Shown here one piece after another: positions 7,023 through 9,592 of a DNA stretch of 9,592 nucleotides. This stretch comes from Patescibacteria group bacterium UBA2193. Lineage in GTDB: Bacteria > Patescibacteriota > Minisyncoccia > Moranbacterales > DUUL01. Each line of letters opens with the position of its first letter. Position 1 is the stretch's first letter. The stretch is taken from positions 1 to 9,592 of the forward strand of contig DCVH01000013.1 of the NCBI GenBank assembly GCA_002327335.1, read 5' to 3'. Under the pieces are notes generated by a model. That model was given only the letters and a program-made list of their open reading frames with translations. It was not told the origin of the DNA and ran no database searches. The position numbers and the translations under genes are program-made.

Positions 7023-7874
7023 ATGAACCCTGAGGTATCAATAATAGTAGCTTCATATAAGAATCCTCACATCTTGAATCTTTGTCTGGACTCTTTGCTG
7101 AAAAACATCAATAATCTCAAATATGAGATTATTGTGGTTGATGGTGAAACAGGGGAAGAGACGGAGGATTTGATGAGGGAAAAATATTCTGAAATAAAAT
7201 TTTTGCCCAACAAAAAAAATGTTGGTTTTGGCGCATTGGTGAATCAAGGGACGGCAGCTGCTAAAGGAGAATTTTATTTCATCATCAATGCTGATATTGT
7301 TATCAAGCCTGGTGTTGTTGAAAAAAGTATTGAATACATCAAGAACAATCTGGACATCGGAATTTTGAGTCCGAAAATGATAAATTTTGATAAATCCATC
7401 CAACCTTCTTGTTTCAGATTTTATACACCCTTGACGATTGTTTATCGAAGAACTTTTTTAAAAAATTTCGGTTTTGCTAAAAATCATCTCAAAAATTTTT
7501 CGATGAATTTTTCCGGCAAATTAAAAAAAATCATCGAACCGGATTGGGTAATGGGATCGGCAATTGCAATTTCAAAAAAGAATTTTGATAAAATCGGCAG
7601 GATGGACTTGAGATTTTTCATGTATTTCGAAGATGTGGATTTGTGTTGGCGATGCTGGGAAAATGAATTGAAAGTCATATATAATCCGGAGTTGGCAGTC
7701 TATCATTATCATGGTGCTCAAAGTTCCAACAAGAACGCTCTAAAGGCAGTTCTCTTTAATAAATACTCAAGAATTCACATAGCAAGCGCGCTTAAATTTT
7801 TCCTAAAAAATTTGGGCAAAAAAAATCCACATAAAGAATATAACAAAAAATTCAAAAAAATAACCAATGAATAA
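7023..7874 (+). CDS. GT2-family glycosyltransferase, rhamnosyltransferase-like, 283 aa
   Basis: A GT-A fold transferase, probably adding a sugar to a surface polysaccharide. It shows the family start VSIIVASYKNP, the donor-binding VVDG (about 37-40), KNVGFGALVNQG, and NADI (89-92), which stands where the metal-binding DXD-type motif lies. It also has WVMGSAIAISKKNFDKIG and YFEDVDLCWR (D204 and D206), a pattern shared with WbbL-like rhamnosyltransferases. Rhamnose as substrate is a family-based guess. There is no membrane helix, so it acts in the cytoplasm, probably at the membrane. No Shine-Dalgarno site is visible. It lies 22 nt after the LCP gene, and its stop overlaps the next start (ATGAATAA), which suggests translational coupling with the protease. 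Confidence 0.92.
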   Translation: MNPEVSIIVASYKNPHILNLCLDSLLKNINNLKYEIIVVDGETGEETEDLMREKYSEIKFLPNKKNVGFGALVNQGTAAAKGEFYFIINADIVIKPGVVEKSIEYIKNNLDIGILSPKMINFDKSIQPSCFRFYTPLTIVYRRTFLKNFGFAKNHLKNFSMNFSGKLKKIIEPDWVMGSAIAISKKNFDKIGRMDLRFFMYFEDVDLCWRCWENELKVIYNPELAVYHYHGAQSSNKNALKAVLFNKYSRIHIASALKFFLKNLGKKNPHKEYNKKFKKITNE

Positions 7875-9186
7875 CATTGAACCGGCAAAAAATAACACTC
7901 CAAGCAATTCTTCTAACAATATTCCTGTGAGAAAAAAAGAAAATACCAATCTTTTTTGGATGGTTGCCATCGCATTGTTGTTTTTCTATTTCGGCGCAGC
8001 CTGGAAAACTGCTCAATTCTCAGTGGAAAATGAAAACGCTGGTCCTCAAAAATTAATCAACAGTCTTGTTGATCCGAAAAATGTTCTGAAAAATGCAGAG
8101 AAGAACAAGCCGGGAGATGTTGATTTTGGTGTATTTTGGGAGGCTTGGAATAAGATTGATAGATATTATGTTGATGAAAGCAAGCTTGATTCTCAAAAAA
8201 GAGTCTATGGTGCAATAGACGGGATGGTAAAAGCAGTTGGCGACCCTTATTCAGGCTTCATGGATCCAGAAATGGCCAAGGATTTTGATTCTGAGATGGA
8301 AGGAAGTTTCGAGGGGATTGGAGCGGAACTTGGAATGAAAGATGGAATTTTAACAATAATTTCCCCGATTGATGGTATGCCAGCTCAAAAAGCGGGATTG
8401 CAAGCAGGAGACAAGATTTTCAAGATTAATGGTGAAATGACAGCGGATATTTCAATTGATGAGGCAGTTAGAAAAATCAGAGGGACAAAGGGCACCGAGG
8501 TTGTATTGTCTATTGTCAGAATAAACGGCGAAAAAAGTGAAACCAAGGACTTCACTGTTACTCGTGATACCATCGAGCTTAAAAGTGTCACGTATGAGAA
8601 AAAAGAAAATAATATTGGATATATAAGAATCAATAAATTTGTTGAAGATACCTCAAAAGAATTCAATCGTGAAGTGACCAAGGCAATTGCTGATAACAGC
8701 AAGGGGATTGTTTTGGATGTGAGAAATAATCCGGGTGGATATCTCAATGTTTCAATAGAAATTGCTTCAAAATTTGTTACAAAAGAAAAAGTCGTTGTTT
8801 GGGAAGAGGAAAAAGACGGAGAGAAAAAAGCTTTCAAAGCAATTGGTGGGGCCAGTCTCTCAGAAATACCGGTAATTGTGCTCGTCAACGAAGGAAGTGC
8901 CAGTGCTTCCGAAATCCTTGCTGGAGCGCTCAGAGACAACAATGGAAGCAAGCTGATTGGAACAAAAAGCTTTGGCAAAGGGTCTGTTCAACAGCTTGAA
9001 ACACTCAAGGACGGATCAAGCTTGAGAATAACCATTGCAAAATGGCTCACTCCATCAGGCGGTTCAATTCACGAAAAAGGTTTGGAGCCCGATATCGTTG
9101 TTGAAATGTCCGATGACGACCTCAAAAATAAAAATGATCTTCAATTGCAACGAGCGATGGATGAATTGAAAAATGTCATTAAATAG
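7867..9186 (+). CDS. C-terminal processing peptidase (S41 family, PDZ), 439 aa
   Basis: A membrane-anchored serine protease that trims or degrades extracytoplasmic proteins from their C-terminus. An Asn/Ser-rich N-terminal tail is followed by one membrane segment (about 29-46). A PDZ domain spans about 146-220 (GIGAELGMKDGILTIISP, then KAGLQAGDKIFKING). The S41 core follows, with LDVRNNPGGYL and the catalytic site: S346 in NEGSASASEI, K371 in SFGKGSVQQ and Q375. The spacings, 25 residues from Ser to Lys and 4 from Lys to Gln, match the Ser-Lys-Gln triad of CtpA/CtpB enzymes. LTPSGGSIHEKGLEPDI near the end is also typical. Its length and domains are complete. It overlaps the GT2 gene by 8 nt and lacks its own Shine-Dalgarno site, so it is probably read by coupled translation. 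Substrates are unknown. Confidence 0.95.
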   Translation: MNNIEPAKNNTPSNSSNNIPVRKKENTNLFWMVAIALLFFYFGAAWKTAQFSVENENAGPQKLINSLVDPKNVLKNAEKNKPGDVDFGVFWEAWNKIDRYYVDESKLDSQKRVYGAIDGMVKAVGDPYSGFMDPEMAKDFDSEMEGSFEGIGAELGMKDGILTIISPIDGMPAQKAGLQAGDKIFKINGEMTADISIDEAVRKIRGTKGTEVVLSIVRINGEKSETKDFTVTRDTIELKSVTYEKKENNIGYIRINKFVEDTSKEFNREVTKAIADNSKGIVLDVRNNPGGYLNVSIEIASKFVTKEKVVVWEEEKDGEKKAFKAIGGASLSEIPVIVLVNEGSASASEILAGALRDNNGSKLIGTKSFGKGSVQQLETLKDGSSLRITIAKWLTPSGGSIHEKGLEPDIVVEMSDDDLKNKNDLQLQRAMDELKNVIK

Positions 9187-9196
9187 GCGTTGATTA

Positions 9197-9225
9197 TTGA
9201 CCAATTATTTTTTATAAGGTATGAT
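9197..9225 (+). promoter_or_regulatory. Promoter of tRNA-Lys
   Basis: TTGACC (9197-9202), a 17-nt spacer, then TATGAT (9220-9225), each 5/6 to consensus. Start near 9231, about 33 nt before the tRNA. No terminator hairpin is visible between the protease gene and this promoter. Confidence 0.6.
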
Positions 9226-9264
9226 TATTTTTGTTGATTTTTTAAAAGATCATATCTGTTTTAC

Positions 9265-9337
9265 GCACGCATAGCTCAGTTGGTAGAGCAGTGGCCTCTT
9301 AAGCCAACGGTCGTGGGTTCGAATCCCTCTGTGTGCA
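9265..9337 (+). tRNA. tRNA-Lys (CTT)
   Basis: A 73-nt cloverleaf with anticodon CTT at 9298-9300, acceptor GCACGCA/TGTGTGC (one G-U), D stem GCTC/GAGC and discriminator A. Two stem irregularities are visible: G27xA43 at the base of the anticodon stem (GTGGC/GCCAA) and T50xT64 in the T stem (GTGGG/CCCTC). CCA is not encoded (CAT follows). Confidence 0.88.
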
Positions 9338-9344
9338 CATTAAA

Positions 9345-9373
9345 TTGACAGTTTGCAGTTAACAATTTACACT
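9345..9373 (+). promoter_or_regulatory. Candidate promoter upstream of the truncated tRNA-Val copy
   Basis: A perfect TTGACA (9345-9350), a 17-nt spacer, then TACACT (9368-9373). A transcript from about 9380 would run through the truncated tRNA-Val/hairpin module into the real tRNA-Val. A small hairpin, ATAACC (9380-9385) with GGTTAT (9392-9397), would lie at its 5' end. Confidence 0.45.
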
Positions 9374-9406
9374 TAGCAAATAACCGTCGTTGGTTATAAA
9401 AGGTTC

Positions 9407-9484
9407 TGAATTGTTATCTTGATTATTGGACGCTTAGCTCCCGGCACCACAAGGGTGCATGGGCAAGCAGCTTCCAGCCTCGCT
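9407..9484 (+). repeat. Truncated tRNA-Val 5' end fused to a shared hairpin module (copy 2)
   Basis: Positions 9407-9440 match 9523-9556 with 3 mismatches in 34: 21 nt of upstream sequence plus tRNA-Val nt 1-13, ending in TAGCTC. Then comes the 44-nt module (9441-9484), aligned to the copy at 4334-4377 with 36 identities in 43 columns and two 1-nt gaps (hand count). The hairpin core is kept: GCACC (9444-9448) with GGTGC (9454-9458) and CCC (9440-9442) with GGG (9461-9463). The intact tRNA-Val begins 116 nt after the truncated one; the matching distance at tRNA-Met is 117 nt. Confidence 0.75.
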
Positions 9485-9543
9485 GAATTTCAGCAAAGTA
9501 CTGGACATCAAGTTTAAAGTTTTGAATTATTATTTTTATTATT

Positions 9544-9592
9544 GGACGCTTAGCTCAGCTGGTTAGAGCATCTCGTTTACACCGAGAGGGTC
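9544..9592 (+). tRNA. tRNA-Val (TAC), partial, cut by the window end
   Basis: The 5' 49 nt of a tRNA are visible: acceptor strand GGACGCT, D arm GCTC/GAGC, and anticodon stem TCTCG/CGAGA around loop TTTACAC with anticodon TAC at 9578-9580. The T arm and 3' acceptor strand lie beyond the edge. TATTAT at 9528-9533 is a possible -10 box right upstream, but I see no good -35 for it. Confidence 0.88.

Noticed and set aside
8385..8978. 197-aa open frame on the minus strand inside the protease gene
   Set aside because: It is antisense to an S41 protease core with an intact catalytic triad. Its composition (S, L, I, F and P rich) is that of a shadow frame.

Overview
The window looks like chromosomal DNA from a low-GC, compact bacterial genome, most likely a Patescibacteria/CPR-type organism. 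That placement is an inference. It rests on AT-rich codon use, tight gene packing, tRNA genes without an encoded CCA end, almost no Shine-Dalgarno sequences, a groEL without groES beside it, and a short Rel protein ending just after the TGS domain. TGA occurs only as a stop, so I see no sign of the UGA=Gly code.

Layout from left to right. A small unrecognised gene lies on the minus strand (45-422). It is divergent from a heat-shock groEL (646-2385), which has a well-formed promoter, a 27-bp CIRCE-like operator and a strong intrinsic terminator. A bifunctional (p)ppGpp synthetase/hydrolase follows (2487-3980). Next comes a tRNA region: initiator tRNA-fMet (4033-4104), a 333-nt spacer full of repeat structure, and elongator tRNA-Met (4438-4511). 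A GT4 glycosyltransferase starts only 4 nt after that tRNA. After a terminator comes a three-gene cell-envelope operon: LCP-family glycopolymer transferase, GT2 glycosyltransferase, and S41 C-terminal processing protease (5798-9186; the last two overlap by 8 nt). The window ends with tRNA-Lys(CTT) and a tRNA-Val(TAC) cut off by the edge.

How the genes work together. GroEL and Rel serve protein folding and the stringent response. The GT4, GT2 and LCP proteins fit a pathway that builds a surface glycan and attaches it to the wall. The Ctp protease is a membrane-anchored partner facing outside the membrane.

The least ordinary part is non-coding. Two unrelated tRNA genes (Met and Val) each carry, 116-117 bp upstream, a copy of their own first 13 nt fused to the same roughly 44-nt GC-rich hairpin module. 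The fMet gene is followed by a miniature copy of itself reduced to the acceptor stem and part of the T arm. The spacer also holds a roughly 50-bp AT-rich imperfect inverted repeat. Together these suggest a tRNA-associated repeat or small RNA element that deserves a genome-wide search.
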